From: AP-15 sp963716115
GTDB taxonomy: Bacteria; Pseudomonadota; Alphaproteobacteria; ATCC43930; CGMCC-115725
DNA length: 64,000 nucleotides
NCBI GenBank assembly: GCA_963716115.1
Contig: CAVQSZ010000033.1
Location: 189,815-253,814, forward strand
Direction of reading: 5' to 3'
The first letter of the stretch is position 1. Each line of letters begins with the position of its first letter. This document shows, in pieces, positions 33,864 through 43,253 of the stretch. A program made the position numbers and the translations under genes. The notes beneath the pieces were generated by a model. The model was not told where the DNA came from and made no database searches. It worked only from the letters and a program-made list of their open reading frames with translations.

Positions 33864-34832
33864 TCAGTAGAGGTGGCAGGCGACGGTGCGGCGCGGCGCC
33901 ACCTCCTGGGCGATGGGCGCTTCGACCGCGCATTGCGGCATGGCGTGCGGGCAACGCGGGTGAAAGCGGCAGCCAGAGGGCGGGTTGAGCGCGCTCGGCA
34001 CCTCGCCGGTGATCGCGAGCTTCGCGTGGCGCTCGTCCGGATGCGACGGCAAGGCGGCGGTGAACAAGGCCTGGGTATAGGGATGGAGCGGCTTGGCGCA
34101 TAATTCGAGGCTGTCGGCGAGCTCGACGACCTGCCCCAGATACATGACCGCGATGCGGTCGCTGATATGCGCCACGGTCGCCAGGTCGTGGCCGATGAAC
34201 AGGTAGCTGACGCCCAGCGTCTGCTGCAGCTCCTCGAGCTGGTTCATGATCTGGGCGCGGATCGACACGTCGAGCGCCGAGACCGCCTCGTCGAGCACGA
34301 TGAGCCTTGTGTTTGTCGCCAGCGCGCGGGCGATCGCGATCCGCTGGCGCTGCCCGCCCGAAAACTCGTGCGGGAACAGCCGCGCCAAGTCCGGCTGCAG
34401 GCCGACCAGCTCCAGCACCTCGGCGACGCGCTCGGCCAGGGCCTGGCGCGACAAATCGGTGTGGATCTCCAGCGGCTCGCCGATGATGTCGCCGACCCGC
34501 ATGCGCGGGCTCAGCGAGCTGTAGGGGTCCTGGAACACGACCTGGACCTCGCGCCGGTAGCGCATCAGCTCCGGCCCCGCGAAGCCCGAGATGTCCTCGC
34601 CATCAAACCGGATCGTCCCGGCGGTCGGGGTTTCCTGCAGCAGGATGAGCTTCGAGGTCGTCGTCTTGCCGCAGCCCGATTCGCCGATCAGCCCCAGGGT
34701 CTCGCCCGGGTAGACGGCCAGATCGACGCCGTCCACCGCCTTGACCCAGCCGGTCTTGCGCCGCAACAGGCTCCCGGTTCGGACCGGGAAGTATTTCTGC
34801 AGATCCCTCAGCTCAAGCAGTGGCGCCGGCAT
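33864..34832 (-). CDS. Dipeptide/oligopeptide ABC transporter ATP-binding protein, DppF type (system B)
   Basis: 322 residues. Walker A GESGCGKTTT, Q-loop VVFQDPYSSLSPRMRVG, signature EFSGGQRQRIAIARAL, Walker B LIVLDEAVSALDVS, where Ala replaces the usual Pro after the catalytic Glu (DEA instead of DEP), a minor variant. His in LFIGHDLATVAHI, and the C-terminal cysteine motif GCRFHPRCPHAMPQC. It overlaps the DppD-type gene by 20 bases. Last gene of the second transporter operon. Confidence 0.9.
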   Translation of the reverse strand: MPAPLLELRDLQKYFPVRTGSLLRRKTGWVKAVDGVDLAVYPGETLGLIGESGCGKTTTSKLILLQETPTAGTIRFDGEDISGFAGPELMRYRREVQVVFQDPYSSLSPRMRVGDIIGEPLEIHTDLSRQALAERVAEVLELVGLQPDLARLFPHEFSGGQRQRIAIARALATNTRLIVLDEAVSALDVSIRAQIMNQLEELQQTLGVSYLFIGHDLATVAHISDRIAVMYLGQVVELADSLELCAKPLHPYTQALFTAALPSHPDERHAKLAITGEVPSALNPPSGCRFHPRCPHAMPQCAVEAPIAQEVAPRRTVACHLY

Positions 34833-35817
34833 AAACGTCCTCCGCCCGCTCGTGCTCGGCGAGCCAGCATCTTGCGGTCCATCCGGCGTCGATCGGCCGG
34901 TCCGCCGGCGCCTCGTCGAGGCATCGCGGCATCGCGTGCTGGCAGCGCGGGTGAAAGGCGCAGCCCGGCGGCAGGCGCGCCAGATTGGGCGGCTGGCCGG
35001 GGATCGCGAACAGCGGCTCCTTGCTGCCGAGCTTTGGCATCGAGCCCAAAAGGGCGCGGGTGTAAGGGTGGCGGGCGGCGCGGAAGAGGTCGCGCACGCT
35101 CCCTTGCTCGACGATCTTGCCGGCGTACATGACCGCCATCCGGTCGCACACCTTGGCGACGATGCCGAGGTTGTGGGTGACGAAGATCAGCCCGACCCCG
35201 GTCTCGCGCTGGATGTCCTTCAAGACTTCAAGGTACTGCGCCTGGATCGTCACGTCGAGGTTGGTCGTCGGCTCGTCGGCGATGATCAGCTTTGGCCCGC
35301 CGGCCATGGCGATCGCGCCGACCACGCGCTGACGCATGCCGCCCGACATCTGATGCGGGTATTCGCGCATTCGCGCCTCCGGCGAGGCGATGCGCACCGC
35401 GCGCAACAGGGCTTGCACGCGCTGTCGCAGCGAACGGCCTCGCATCCCCTGGTGATGGTAAGCCGGTTCGGCAACCTGCCAATAGATGCTGAAGAGCGGG
35501 TTCAGCGACGCCATCGGGTCCTGCAGGATCATCGCGATCTTGCGGCCGCGGATATGGCGCATCTCGCGCGGCCGCTTGGTCGTCAGCTCCTCGCCGTCGA
35601 GCTCGATGCTGCCGCCGACGATCTGCGCCGCCGACGGCAGCAGGCCGACGATCGAGAGGCAGGTCGTGGTCTTGCCGCAGCCCGACTCGCCGACCAGCCC
35701 GATCGTCTCGCCCTCGCGCAAGGTGAAGCTGATCCCGTCGACGGCCTTGACGACGCGCGAGCCGCCGAACGAGGTGTAATGCGTCCGCAGCCCCGAGACC
35801 CGCAACAACTCGACCAT
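34813..35817 (-). CDS. Dipeptide/oligopeptide ABC transporter ATP-binding protein, DppD type (system B)
   Basis: 334 residues. Walker A GESGCGKTTT, Q-loop MILQDPMASLNPLFSIY, signature QMSGGMRQRVVGAIAM, Walker B LIIADEPTTNLDVT, His in FVTHNLGIVAKV, C-terminal motif GCAFHPRCQHAMPRC. Partner of the overlapping DppF-type ATPase. It follows the DppC-type gene by 19 bases. Confidence 0.9.
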   Translation of the reverse strand: MVELLRVSGLRTHYTSFGGSRVVKAVDGISFTLREGETIGLVGESGCGKTTTCLSIVGLLPSAAQIVGGSIELDGEELTTKRPREMRHIRGRKIAMILQDPMASLNPLFSIYWQVAEPAYHHQGMRGRSLRQRVQALLRAVRIASPEARMREYPHQMSGGMRQRVVGAIAMAGGPKLIIADEPTTNLDVTIQAQYLEVLKDIQRETGVGLIFVTHNLGIVAKVCDRMAVMYAGKIVEQGSVRDLFRAARHPYTRALLGSMPKLGSKEPLFAIPGQPPNLARLPPGCAFHPRCQHAMPRCLDEAPADRPIDAGWTARCWLAEHERAEDVYAGATA

Positions 35818-35836
35818 ATCCCGTGCCTCTCGCGGC

Positions 35837-36763
35837 CTACAGGTTGCGCAGCTGCGGGTCGAGCCGGACCCGCAGCCAGTCGCCCAGGAGCTGCGTCGCC
35901 AGCACGACGAGCAGGATGCAGAGACCGGGAAAGACGGTCAGCCACCAGTCGCCGACCATCAGCATCGAGCGCCCATCGGACAGCATCGAGCCCCATGCCG
36001 GCTGCGGCGCCGGCACGCCGATGCCGAGAAAGCTTAAGGACGCCTCGGCGATGATCACGACGCCGATCGTCAGGCTCGCCAGCACCATCGCCGAGTTCAT
36101 CACGTTGGGCAGGATGTGGCGCAGGATGATCCGGGTGCGCGAGCCGCCGGCAATCTCGGCGAGCTTGACGAACTCGCGCTCGCGCAGGCTCAACACCTCG
36201 CCGCGGATCACGCGGGTGTAGCGGGTCCAATAGACGAGCCCGAGGATGATGACGATGTTCCACATGCTGGGGCCGACGACGGTCGCCAGAAAGATCGCGA
36301 AGACCAAGGCCGGCAGCGCCAGCCAGGCGTCGGTTATCCGCATGACGACCTGATCGACCCAGCCGCCGAGATAGCCCGAGAGGATCCCCAAGGCGGTGCC
36401 GACGCTGCCGGCGACGATGGTCCCGGTCACGCCGACGATCAGCGACACACGGGCGCCGAAGATCAGCCGGCTCAACACGTCGCGGGACTGAAAATCGGTG
36501 CCGAGCAGGGTGTGGGCGCCGCCGCCCGCCATCCAGAACGGCGGCTCGAAGATCTTCGCCCCCGGGATCGGCTCGGTCGGGTCGTAGGGTGCTATAAAAT
36601 TGGCGAACACCGCGATCAGGATGAACGGCCCCAGGATCGCCACCGGGACGACCGGCAGCTCGCGCGCCAGCCGCAGCCAGCTCCGCCGGCGCTCGAAGAG
36701 TTCGAGCGCGGCCGGTCGGGCGACCGCCGCCGAGGCGCTTGCGATGTCTTCGGTGGTGGTCAT
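35837..36763 (-). CDS. Dipeptide ABC transporter permease, DppC type (system B)
   Basis: 308 residues, about six helices. N-terminal cytoplasmic stretch, then VPVAILGPFILIAVFANFIA, the DPTEPIPGAKIFEPPF loop and the DppC-type LLGTDFQSRDVLSRLIFGAR. EAA loop FVKLAEIAGGSRTRIILRHI, ending LLGDWLRVRLDPQLRNL. It starts with ATG at 36763, seven bases after the DppB-type stop. Intact, unlike its counterpart in system A. Confidence 0.92.
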   Translation of the reverse strand: MTTTEDIASASAAVARPAALELFERRRSWLRLARELPVVPVAILGPFILIAVFANFIAPYDPTEPIPGAKIFEPPFWMAGGGAHTLLGTDFQSRDVLSRLIFGARVSLIVGVTGTIVAGSVGTALGILSGYLGGWVDQVVMRITDAWLALPALVFAIFLATVVGPSMWNIVIILGLVYWTRYTRVIRGEVLSLREREFVKLAEIAGGSRTRIILRHILPNVMNSAMVLASLTIGVVIIAEASLSFLGIGVPAPQPAWGSMLSDGRSMLMVGDWWLTVFPGLCILLVVLATQLLGDWLRVRLDPQLRNL

Positions 36764-36770
36764 GGCATAC

Positions 36771-37691
36771 CTATTTGGTCAGGCGGATGCGGGGGTCGAT
36801 GTAGGCGTAAAGGATGTCGATGATCAGGTTGATCGCGACGATCATGATCCCGGCCAGCAGCACGATCCCTTGCACCAGCGGGAAATCGCGCTGGAAGATG
36901 CCTTCGTAGAGCAGCCGTCCGATCCCCGGCCAGGCGAAGATCACCTCGATGATGACGGCCGCGTTGATCATCACCACGAGGTTGACGCCGGCCAGGGTCA
37001 AGACCGGGATCAGCGCGTTTTTAAAGGCGTGCATCGCGATCACTGCGACGCCCGGCAGCCCCTTGAGACGCGCGAGCTTGATGTATTCGCTGCGCAACAC
37101 CTCGAGCATGCTCGATCGCGTCAGGCGTAAGAGCGAGGCGGCGAAATACCAGCCCAAGGCCAGCGACGGCATGATCAGGTGCCGCCAGCCGCCCTGCCCG
37201 CTGGTCGGCAGCCAGCCGAGCCACACCGAAAACACCAGGATCAGCACCAGCCCGAGCCAAAAGCCCGGAATCGACAGGCCCAGCAGGGCGACGATCTTGC
37301 CGACATTGTCCCAGGCGCTGTTGACCCGCACCGCCGAGATCAGCCCGGCCGGGATGCCGATCAGGAACGAGATCAGCGAGGCGGCGAGCGCCAATTCGAG
37401 CGAGTTCGGCAGGCGCTGGAAATAGAGCACGCTGACCGACATCTCGTAGTTGAACGACTTGCCGAGCTGGCCGGTCGCGATGTTGTAGAGAAAGCTCAGA
37501 TATTGCACCGGCAAGGGCCGGTCGAGCCCCCATTCGGTGCGCACCCGCGCCAAATCTTCGGCGCGCGCGCCGGGCTCGGCCAAGAGCGACACCGGGTCGC
37601 CCGTCAGCCTGACCACCGAGAAGATGGTCAGGCTCAGGATAAACAGCGTGATAAACGCGTAGAGCGTCCGCCGGATGATGAACTGGCGCAT
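36771..37691 (-). CDS. Dipeptide ABC transporter permease, DppB type (system B)
   Basis: 306 residues starting MRQFIIRRTLYAFITLFILS, with VVRLTGDPVSLLAE, GLDRPLPVQYLSFLYNIATG, and LGLSIPGFWLGLVLILVFSV. EAA loop YIKLARLKGLPGVAVIAMHA and the family ending DILYAYIDPRIRLTK. Start ATG 37691 is chosen; the frame is open to 37787 through non-conserved DNA. First gene after the 290-base gap that separates it from the three binding-protein genes. Confidence 0.92.
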   Translation of the reverse strand: MRQFIIRRTLYAFITLFILSLTIFSVVRLTGDPVSLLAEPGARAEDLARVRTEWGLDRPLPVQYLSFLYNIATGQLGKSFNYEMSVSVLYFQRLPNSLELALAASLISFLIGIPAGLISAVRVNSAWDNVGKIVALLGLSIPGFWLGLVLILVFSVWLGWLPTSGQGGWRHLIMPSLALGWYFAASLLRLTRSSMLEVLRSEYIKLARLKGLPGVAVIAMHAFKNALIPVLTLAGVNLVVMINAAVIIEVIFAWPGIGRLLYEGIFQRDFPLVQGIVLLAGIMIVAINLIIDILYAYIDPRIRLTK

Positions 37692-37803
37692 CGGCTGTCC
37701 TCTCAGCTGGCGGAGCGAAGCGGCGAGCGCCGCCGCGACGGGCCGGCAGCCATCCCTGTGGAAGCGCCCATTGCCATCAGGTTCCAAGAGCTGCGCGAAC
37801 CTG

Positions 37804-37941
37804 CCCCTCTCCGCCCTTCAAGGGGGAGAGGGAGGGTCCTGACGCGAAGCGGCGGGAGGGTGAGGGGGTGGCGCCGCGGCACGACCACTGGCCCCCCTCA
37901 CCCTGCCCTCTCCCCCCGGCCGGCGGGGGGAGAGGGTTTTT
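37804..37941. repeat. Intergenic repeat with ccctctccc / gggagaggg hairpins
   Basis: Two hairpins: ccctctcc (37805-37812) with ggagaggg (37825-37832), and a 12-base stem ccctctcccccc (37906-37917) with ggggggagaggg (37925-37936), followed by ttttt (37937-37941). The second looks like a terminator, but only for plus-strand transcripts; all nearby genes are minus-strand. It belongs to the ccctctccc family of dispersed intergenic repeats and separates the binding-protein genes from their permeases. Confidence 0.65.
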
Positions 37942-37981
37942 CAGGAGCCGGCGCGATGAGAGGATCCCCACGGCACGCATC

Positions 37982-39589
37982 TCACTTCGCCGCCGTGGCC
38001 TCCTTCAGCTCGATATCCTCCCACGGGTAGGCGTAGCCGCTGGTGGAATAGCTCGGAAACACGTCCTGCCACTTCGCCGCGGCGATGCGCGGGCCGATCG
38101 CGTTGACGAAGGCGTGGCGGAAGACCGGCACGAAGTAATAGTTTTCGAGGATCCCGCGCTGAATGTCCTCGGCCAGCTTCTTGCGCTCGCTGCGGTCGGT
38201 CGAGGCGAGGTACTTGCTGAACTTGTCGTCGAGCTCGGGCACGCAGTTGCGGTCCTTGCCGTTGAAGCCGCCGCACCGCATGAAGGAATCGTACCAGTTC
38301 GACCAGGTGCCGCCGACCCGCGCGGCGTTCATGATGATCTGCGTGCCGGGCCATTCCTTGAGCCCGCCTTGCAGCCGCTTCAGGAAGACGCCGCGCTCCA
38401 TGGTCTGCATCTTCGAGCGGATGCCGATCGCCTGCAGCTGCGAGACGATGCGCTCGCCGCGCGAATAGTAGTTCGGCACCGGCGTCACCCAGTCGACCGG
38501 GAAGCCGTTGGGGAAGCCCGCTTCGGCCATCAGCTGCTTCGCCTTGGCGATATTGTGCTCCCATTTCGGCCAGGGCATGCCGTATTCGACATCGTCGTTG
38601 ATCCAGTTGCCGTCGACCTGCCCCATGCCGTCGCATTCGGCCTGGTTGATCGCGTCGCGGTCGATCGTCAGGCTGATCGCCTGGCGCACCCGCTTGTCGT
38701 GGAACGGGCTCTTCGGGTCCTGAAAGCCGGGGAACTCCAGCCACCAATTGCCCGAGACGATCGGCGCCAGCATCAATTTGGGGTTGCTCTTGACCCGCTC
38801 GATCAGCTCGCCGGGCACAAAATACATGATGTCCGCTTCGCCGCGCTCGAGCATCGCCACGCGGGTAGCGGCCTCAGGAATGCTGAGCATCGTGAACTCT
38901 TTGATGTGGACCGGGCGGTAGTAATCGTCGAAGGCCGCGAAGTCGAGCCGCACCCCCGGCTCCTGCGAGACGAGCCTGTATGGCCCGGCTCCGATCGGCT
39001 TCTGCATAAAGCCCGACTGCCCGACCTTGTCGTAGTACTTGGCCGGAACCACCCAGCCGGCGCCGCAGACGTTGCCGGTGCCGAGCAGGATCGGGAAATC
39101 GAAGAACGGCTCCTTGAAATGAAAGCGCACGGTGTCGCCGCCGACGACCTCGACGGCGTCGGTGTTCTTGTGGAGCACCTCGCCCCAGGCGCCGCGGTAG
39201 TGCTCGTAGCTCCATTTGACGTCGTCGGGCGTGACCGGCGAGCCGTCATGAAACTTGATCCCCGGCCGCAACTTGAACGTGGCGCTCTTGGCGTCCTCGG
39301 CGAAATCGAAGCCCTGGGCCAGGGCCGGGTGGTCGTAGCGGACCTCGCGGAAGTTCTTTATCAGCGCGTCGTGCAAGGTGAAGATGAAATTGTCGGGGCT
39401 CGCGGTGCCGTCGTGCTGCTGCGGGTCGAGCCAGCGCGAGGCGATGTTGGTGTGCCAGGCGAGCACCATCCTGCCGCTCGGAACCACACCCCCGGCGGCG
39501 CGGGCGCGGCGCACGAACGGCATCGCCAGCGCCGTCGTCGCCAACGCCGTCCGCAACACCCTGCGCCGCGTTACCGTTGTTTTCTGCAT
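37982..39589 (-). CDS. Tat-exported ABC transporter substrate-binding protein, tandem paralogue 1
   Basis: 535 residues, binding-protein family 5. Twin-arginine signal TRRRVLRTALATTALAMP with cleavage near RARA. The mature protein starts with the paralogue hallmark MVLAWHTNIASRWLDPQQHD. Other family features: DDVKWSYEHYRGAWGEVLHK, KPIGAGPYRLVSQEPGV, KRVRQAISLTIDRDAINQAE. Long DNA stretches are identical or nearly so with paralogue 2. It is nearest to the system B permease genes and on the same strand, so it is their likely binding protein. Confidence 0.9.
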   Translation of the reverse strand: MQKTTVTRRRVLRTALATTALAMPFVRRARAAGGVVPSGRMVLAWHTNIASRWLDPQQHDGTASPDNFIFTLHDALIKNFREVRYDHPALAQGFDFAEDAKSATFKLRPGIKFHDGSPVTPDDVKWSYEHYRGAWGEVLHKNTDAVEVVGGDTVRFHFKEPFFDFPILLGTGNVCGAGWVVPAKYYDKVGQSGFMQKPIGAGPYRLVSQEPGVRLDFAAFDDYYRPVHIKEFTMLSIPEAATRVAMLERGEADIMYFVPGELIERVKSNPKLMLAPIVSGNWWLEFPGFQDPKSPFHDKRVRQAISLTIDRDAINQAECDGMGQVDGNWINDDVEYGMPWPKWEHNIAKAKQLMAEAGFPNGFPVDWVTPVPNYYSRGERIVSQLQAIGIRSKMQTMERGVFLKRLQGGLKEWPGTQIIMNAARVGGTWSNWYDSFMRCGGFNGKDRNCVPELDDKFSKYLASTDRSERKKLAEDIQRGILENYYFVPVFRHAFVNAIGPRIAAAKWQDVFPSYSTSGYAYPWEDIELKEATAAK

Positions 39590-39651
39590 TTCTCTTGCCT
39601 CCGCTGTTCAAAAACGCTTGCCGTCCATCGGTCGCCTTCCGCGACAGTCCG

Positions 39652-41230
39652 CTAGCCTTTGAGCTCGATGTCCTCCCAAGGGTAGGCATAGGCGGTGGTG
39701 ATGGTCGGGAACACGTCCTGCCATTTTGCCGCCTTGATCCGCGGCCCGATAGCCTGCATCGCGGCGTGGCGGAAGACCGGCACGAAATAGTAGTTTTCAA
39801 GGATCGCGCGCTGGATCTCCTCGGCCAGTTTCTTGCGCTCGCCGGCGTCGGTCGAGGCGAGGTATTTGCTGAACTTGTCGTCGAGCTCGGGAACGCAGTT
39901 GCGGTCCTTGCCGTTGAAGCCGCCGCAGCGCATGAACGAATCGTACCAGTTCGACCAGGTGCCGCCGACCCGCGCGGCGTTCATGATGATCTGCGTGCCG
40001 GGCCATTCCTTGAGCCCGCCTTGCAGCCGCTTCAGAAAGACGCCGCGCTCGATCGTCTGCAGCTTGCGCGCGGATGCCGATCGCCTGGAGCTGCGAGACG
40101 ATGCGCTCGCCGCGCGAGTAGTAGTTCGGCACCGGGGTCAGCCAATCGACGGCGAAGCCGTTCGGGAAGCCGGCTTCGGCCATCAGCTGCTTGGCCTTGG
40201 CGAGGTTGCGCTCCCATTTCGGCCAGGGCATGCCGTATTCGACGTCGTCGTTGATCCAGTTGCCGTCGACCCGGCCGAGCCCGTCGCATTCGGCCTGGTT
40301 GATCGCGTCGCGGTCGATCGCAAGGCTGATCGCCTGGCGCACCCGCTTGTCGTGGAACGGGCTCTTCGGATCCTGAAAGCCCGGAAATTCGAGCCAGAAA
40401 TTCGCCGAGACGACCGGCGCCAGCATCAGCTTGGGGTTGCTCTTGACCCGCTCGATCAGCTCGCCCGGCACGTTGTAGACGATGTCGGCCTCGCCGCGCT
40501 CGAGCATCGCGATCCGGGTCGCCGCTTCCGGCACGCTGACCATCGTCAATTGCTTGATGTGGACCGGGCGGTAATAGTCATCGAAGGCCGCGAAGTCGAG
40601 CCGCACCCCCGGCTCCTGCGATACGAGCTTGTATGGCCCGGCGCCGATCGGCTTCTGCATAAAGCCCGACTGCCCGACCTTCTCGTAATATTTGGCTGGA
40701 ACCACCCAGGCCGCGCCGCTGACGTTGCTGGTGCCCATCAGGATCGGGAAATCGAGAAACGGCTCCTTGAAGTGAAAGCGCAAGGTGCGGTCGTCGACGA
40801 GCTCAATCCCCTCTGTGCGGTTGTGCAATACCTCGCCCCAGGCGCCGCGGTAGTGCTCGAAGCTCCATTTGACGTCGTCGAGGGTGACCGGCGCGCCGTC
40901 ATGGAACTTGAGGCCGGGTCGCAGCCGAAAGGTCGCGCTCTTGGCATCCTCGGCCATCGCGTAGGTCTCGGCCAGCGCCGGGTCATCGTAGCGCTTGTCG
41001 CGCAGGTTCTTTATCAGCGCGTCGTGCAGCGCCATGATGAAATTGTCGGGGCTCGCGGTGCCGTCATGCTGCTGCGGGTCGAGCCAGCGCGAGGCGATGT
41101 TGGTGTGCCAGGCGAGCACCATCCCACCGCTCGGGGCGAGGTTTGCGAGGGCGCGGGCGGCGTGCAGGAACGGCGTCGTCAGCGCCGCCGCCTTCAGCAC
41201 CGTGCGCCGGTTCAGCCTCTGCCTCGACAT
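39652..41230 (-). CDS. Tat-exported ABC transporter substrate-binding protein, tandem paralogue 2, frameshifted
   Basis: Starts MSRQRLNRRTVLKAAALTTP (Tat motif NRRTVLK). It follows paralogue 1 closely along its length, including MVLAWHTNIASRWLDPQQHD. Near 40066 the frame breaks after QAIGIRA; the continuation, homologous to KMQTMERGVFLKRLQGG of paralogue 1, is in another frame and runs to the stop at 39652. One extra base in cgcgcgcaag accounts for it. The rest of the gene is open. A gap of 62 bases separates it from paralogue 1. Confidence 0.85.
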
Positions 41231-41441
41231 TTTTGCCAGCCTGCTCGCTGGACTACGGCCAGCTCCTGCGGCGGCGCGATCATCGCTCCGGCCCGCGAGC
41301 AATCGCGCGCTCGCCCCGATTTATCGCGCAAAACCCGTCTTTTGGACGGAAATTCCAACTGTATTTTTTTCACCGTTGCCTCCCAATTGCGGCCGACGAT
41401 AGGGCAATGGCCGGCCGCTGTCCAGGGAGGGGATCGCCGCC

Positions 41442-43034
41442 TCAGGCGGCTTTGAGCCGGATGTCCTCCCAGGGGTAGGCGTAACCGGTGCTCTTGAAGC
41501 TCGGAAACACGTCCTGCCATTTTGTCGCAGCGATCCGCGGCCCGATCCCGTTCATGAAGGCGTGGCGGAACACCGGGACGAAATAATAGTCTTCGAGGAT
41601 CGCGCGCTGGATCTCCTCGGCCAGCGCCTGGCGCTCGGCCGGCTTTTCCATGGTCAGGTAACGGTTGTACTTGGCGTCGAGATCGGCGACGCAGAACGCG
41701 TCGGCGGAGAGAAAGCCGCCGCATTTGAAGCACGATTCGTACCAATTGGCCCAGGTGGCGCCGATGCGCGCGCCAGCGAGGATGATGTTGAGCCCCGGCC
41801 ATTCCTTCATCCCGGCCTGCCGCCGCTTGGCGTAGACGGCCCGCTCCAGGGTCTGCATGCGGGACCGGATGCCGATCGCCTGCAGCTGCGAGACGACCCG
41901 CTCACCGCGCGAGTAATAAGGCGGCGCCGGGGTCAGCCAGTCGACTTGGAAGCCGTTCGGATAGCCGGCTTCGGCCATCAGCCCTTTCGCTTTGGCGAGG
42001 TTGTGCTCCCATTTCGGCCACGGCATGCCGTATTCGACATCGTCGTTGATCCAGTTGCCGTCGACCCGGCCGAGGCCGCCGCATTCGGCCTGGTTGATCG
42101 CCTCGCGATCGATGGCGAGGCTGACCGCCTGGCGCACGCGCTTGTCGTGGAACGGGTTCTTCGGGTCCTGAAAGCCGGGGAACTCGAGCCAGAAATTGCC
42201 CGAGACGACCGGCGCCAGCATCAGCTTCGAATTGCTCTTGATGCGGTCGACCAGCTCGCCCGGGATGTCGTAGATGATGTCGGCCTCGCCGCGCTCGAGC
42301 ATCGCCACGCGGGTCGCCGGGTCGGGGGCGCTGACGATCGTGAACTGCTTGATGTGCACGGGGCGGTAATAGTCCGGGTTGGCCTCGAATTCGAGCTTGG
42401 TCCCCGGCTGTTGCGCCGCGAGCCGGTAGGGCCCGGCGCCGACCGGCTGCTGGGCGAACCCGTCCTGCCCGACCTGCTGATAATATTTCGCCGGGACCAC
42501 CCAGCCGGCGCCGCAGACATTGGAGGTGCCGAGCAGCCGCGGAAAATCGAGAAACGGCTCCTTGAAGTGAAACCGGACCGTGCGGTCGTCGGCGGTCTCG
42601 ACGCCATCGGTCTTGTCGTGCAGCACCTTGGCCCAGCCGCCGTGGTAATGCTCGTAGCTCCATTTGACGTCGTCGGCGGTGACCGCGGCGCCGTTGTGGA
42701 ACTTGAGACCCGCCCGCAGCCGGAACAGGGCGCTCCTGGCGTCCTCGGCAAATTCAAAATGCTCGGCCAACGCCAGATGGTCGTAGACCTGCTCGCGGAA
42801 GTTCTTGATCAGCGCGTCGTGCATGACGTTGATGAAATTGTCGGGCGTGGCGCCGCCGTCGTGCTGCTGCGGGTCGAGCCAGCGCGGCGCGATGTTGGTG
42901 TGCCAACCGAGCACCATCTTGCCGGCCGGCGCCGGCTCGCCGGCCGCCGCGGCGCGCACCAGCGGCGCGGAGAGCGCGCCTGTCGCCAGCGCCGTCCGCA
43001 GCACCGTGCGCCGTGTCAGCGTGGTCCTTTTCAT
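41442..43034 (-). CDS. Tat-exported ABC transporter substrate-binding protein, tandem paralogue 3
   Basis: 530 residues, the most diverged of the three: Tat motif TRRTVLRTALATGALSAP; hallmark MVLGWHTNIAPRWLDPQQHD; DDVKWSYEHYHGGWAKVLHD; ending YAYPWEDIRLKAA. Intact. A strong ribosome site (ggaggagg) lies just before ATG 43034. It is the first gene of the 15-kb minus-strand transporter block. Differences around 160-330 from paralogues 1 and 2 (for example EANPDYYRPVHIKQFTIVSA) suggest a different ligand range. Confidence 0.9.
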   Translation of the reverse strand: MKRTTLTRRTVLRTALATGALSAPLVRAAAAGEPAPAGKMVLGWHTNIAPRWLDPQQHDGGATPDNFINVMHDALIKNFREQVYDHLALAEHFEFAEDARSALFRLRAGLKFHNGAAVTADDVKWSYEHYHGGWAKVLHDKTDGVETADDRTVRFHFKEPFLDFPRLLGTSNVCGAGWVVPAKYYQQVGQDGFAQQPVGAGPYRLAAQQPGTKLEFEANPDYYRPVHIKQFTIVSAPDPATRVAMLERGEADIIYDIPGELVDRIKSNSKLMLAPVVSGNFWLEFPGFQDPKNPFHDKRVRQAVSLAIDREAINQAECGGLGRVDGNWINDDVEYGMPWPKWEHNLAKAKGLMAEAGYPNGFQVDWLTPAPPYYSRGERVVSQLQAIGIRSRMQTLERAVYAKRRQAGMKEWPGLNIILAGARIGATWANWYESCFKCGGFLSADAFCVADLDAKYNRYLTMEKPAERQALAEEIQRAILEDYYFVPVFRHAFMNGIGPRIAATKWQDVFPSFKSTGYAYPWEDIRLKAA

Positions 43035-43253
43035 GGCCTCCTCCCTGCGCCGGCGGCGGCCTTGGCCGCTCCGGCTGGCGCCGGGGCGCGACCCTGAAGA
43101 CGGCCGCGCCTGCCGGTACGCCGCGGCCGGGCCGCGCTCGCCGTGACCCTGCGTGCTCCCAGACGCTCTCTTGTCGAGAGCCTTGCGCTGAGTGTAGCTC
43201 AGCCATGCGCTGATGTCTTGTCTATTTTGTCCGCCGCGGCGCTCTATGAGGGG

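Noticed and set aside
31745..33988. 747-codon open frame on the plus strand
   Set aside because: It is exactly antisense to the Tat-type binding protein, has no conserved motifs, and is full of Arg/Asp/Gly/Val low complexity. It results from high GC content.
37906..37941. Intrinsic terminator of a minus-strand transcript
   Set aside because: The T-run follows the stem only on the plus strand, opposite to all nearby genes.
39833..43097. Two plus-strand frames of over 500 codons across the binding-protein paralogues
   Set aside because: They mirror the duplicated minus-strand genes, which have signal peptides, ribosome sites and family motifs; the plus-strand frames have none.
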